Under the pieces are notes generated by a model, which ran no database searches, was not told where the DNA came from, and worked only from the letters and a program-made list of their open reading frames with translations. The position numbers were made by a program, and so were the translations under genes. From the NCBI GenBank assembly GCA_007123695.1, contig SLGN01000418.1, positions 1 through 5,555 on the forward strand: DNA of 5,555 bases, given 5' to 3'. The stretch is from Verrucomicrobiales bacterium. GTDB lineage: Bacteria; Verrucomicrobiota; Verrucomicrobiia; Verrucomicrobiales; DEV007. Below are positions 5,166 to 5,555 of the stretch, piece after piece; within the stretch, counting starts at the first letter, position 1, and each line of letters begins with the position of its first letter.

Positions 5166-5555
5166 TCAGTCCTTCAGTTCGACGATGATTTCGATCTCGA
5201 CGGGAATGTTGCCGGGAAGCGTGTTGGTGGCCAGCGCGCTGCGGGCGCCGATCCCGGCGTCGGGACCGAAGACCTCGGCGAAGAGTTCGGAAAAGCCGTT
5301 GATCACTTGGGGCTGCTGGACGAAGTCGTCGGTGCTGTTGACCAAGGCGAGAGTTTTGACGACGCGGCCGACGCGGTCGAGGGAGCCGAGTTCCCGGCGC
5401 ATCGTCGCGAGCAGGGAAAGGCCGACTTTGCGGGCGGATTCCTGGCCCTGCTCGAGGGTGAGGTCGGCGCCGACGCGTCCGGTCTCGTATGTTTCGCCGT
5501 CGAGACAGGGGCCATGGCCGGACAGGTAGGCCAGGTTGCCGACCCGGACGAGGGG
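5166..5555 (-). CDS. RidA/YjgF/UK114-family enamine/imine deaminase (5' end outside window)
   Basis: The frame is open from the right edge of the window to TGA at 5168-5166, giving 129 visible residues. Roughly 20 N-terminal residues should lie outside. Visible family features are VRVGNLAYLSGHGP at the start, GRVGADLTLEQGQESAR (27-42), RVVKTLALVNSTDDF (64-78), QQPQVINGFSELFAEVFG (80-97) and GARSALATNTLPGNIPVEIE (103-122). Window residue R105 in GARSA aligns with the catalytic arginine of E. coli RidA. The QQPxVINGFSxL block marks the longer subgroup of about 150 residues rather than the short RidA archetype. RidA proteins hydrolyse reactive enamines and imines, chiefly 2-aminoacrylate, made by PLP enzymes acting on serine or threonine. 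The next gene downstream encodes such a PLP enzyme, 6 bases away. A methionine codon at 5402 is internal, not the start. Confidence 0.9.
   Translation of the reverse strand, partial: PLVRVGNLAYLSGHGPCLDGETYETGRVGADLTLEQGQESARKVGLSLLATMRRELGSLDRVGRVVKTLALVNSTDDFVQQPQVINGFSELFAEVFGPDAGIGARSALATNTLPGNIPVEIEIIVELKD

Overview
The window is a compact, GC-rich stretch of bacterial chromosome. The best lineage guess is Verrucomicrobiota, probably the Opitutae side. The main support is the transposase-like gene on the minus strand. Its long insert between the HUH motif and the tyrosine helix, and its C-terminal block around RYFSDGAVIGS, match RAYT-type proteins I know chiefly from that phylum. This is recalled family knowledge, not a search result. 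Both ends of the window cut through genes.

Left half, plus strand, positions 1-2662. The first gene is the 3' part of an Rrf2-family iron-sulfur regulator of NsrR type. It is followed by a small FmdB-type zinc-ribbon protein and, 16 bases later, by an unrecognised 403-residue membrane protein. That protein has a long disordered cytoplasmic region with five exact-length 27-bp tandem repeats, one membrane helix and a periplasmic domain. The fourth gene is a Nudix hydrolase of the ADP-ribose pyrophosphatase type. The genes are closely spaced and could be read together from near fmdB. Shine-Dalgarno sequences are weak or absent in this half.

Middle, 2663-4046. A REP-like hairpin pair sits directly after the Nudix stop codon. 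A convergent minus-strand gene then encodes a REP-associated tyrosine transposase (RAYT) with an intact HUH motif and catalytic tyrosine. Its upstream region is distinctly AT-rich and carries promoter-like elements.

Right end, minus strand, 4047-5555. Two genes 6 bases apart form an operon read leftward. First comes a RidA/YjgF-family imine deaminase, cut by the window edge. Then comes a PLP enzyme of the D-serine dehydratase / D-threonine aldolase fold with a C-terminal His-x-Cys metal site. A D-serine dehydratase releases 2-aminoacrylate, the compound RidA proteins hydrolyse, so the pair makes chemical sense as a D-hydroxyamino-acid degradation unit.

I see no rRNA, tRNA, CRISPR array or phage gene. 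The least explained items are the tandem-repeat membrane protein and the RAYT C-terminal extension.
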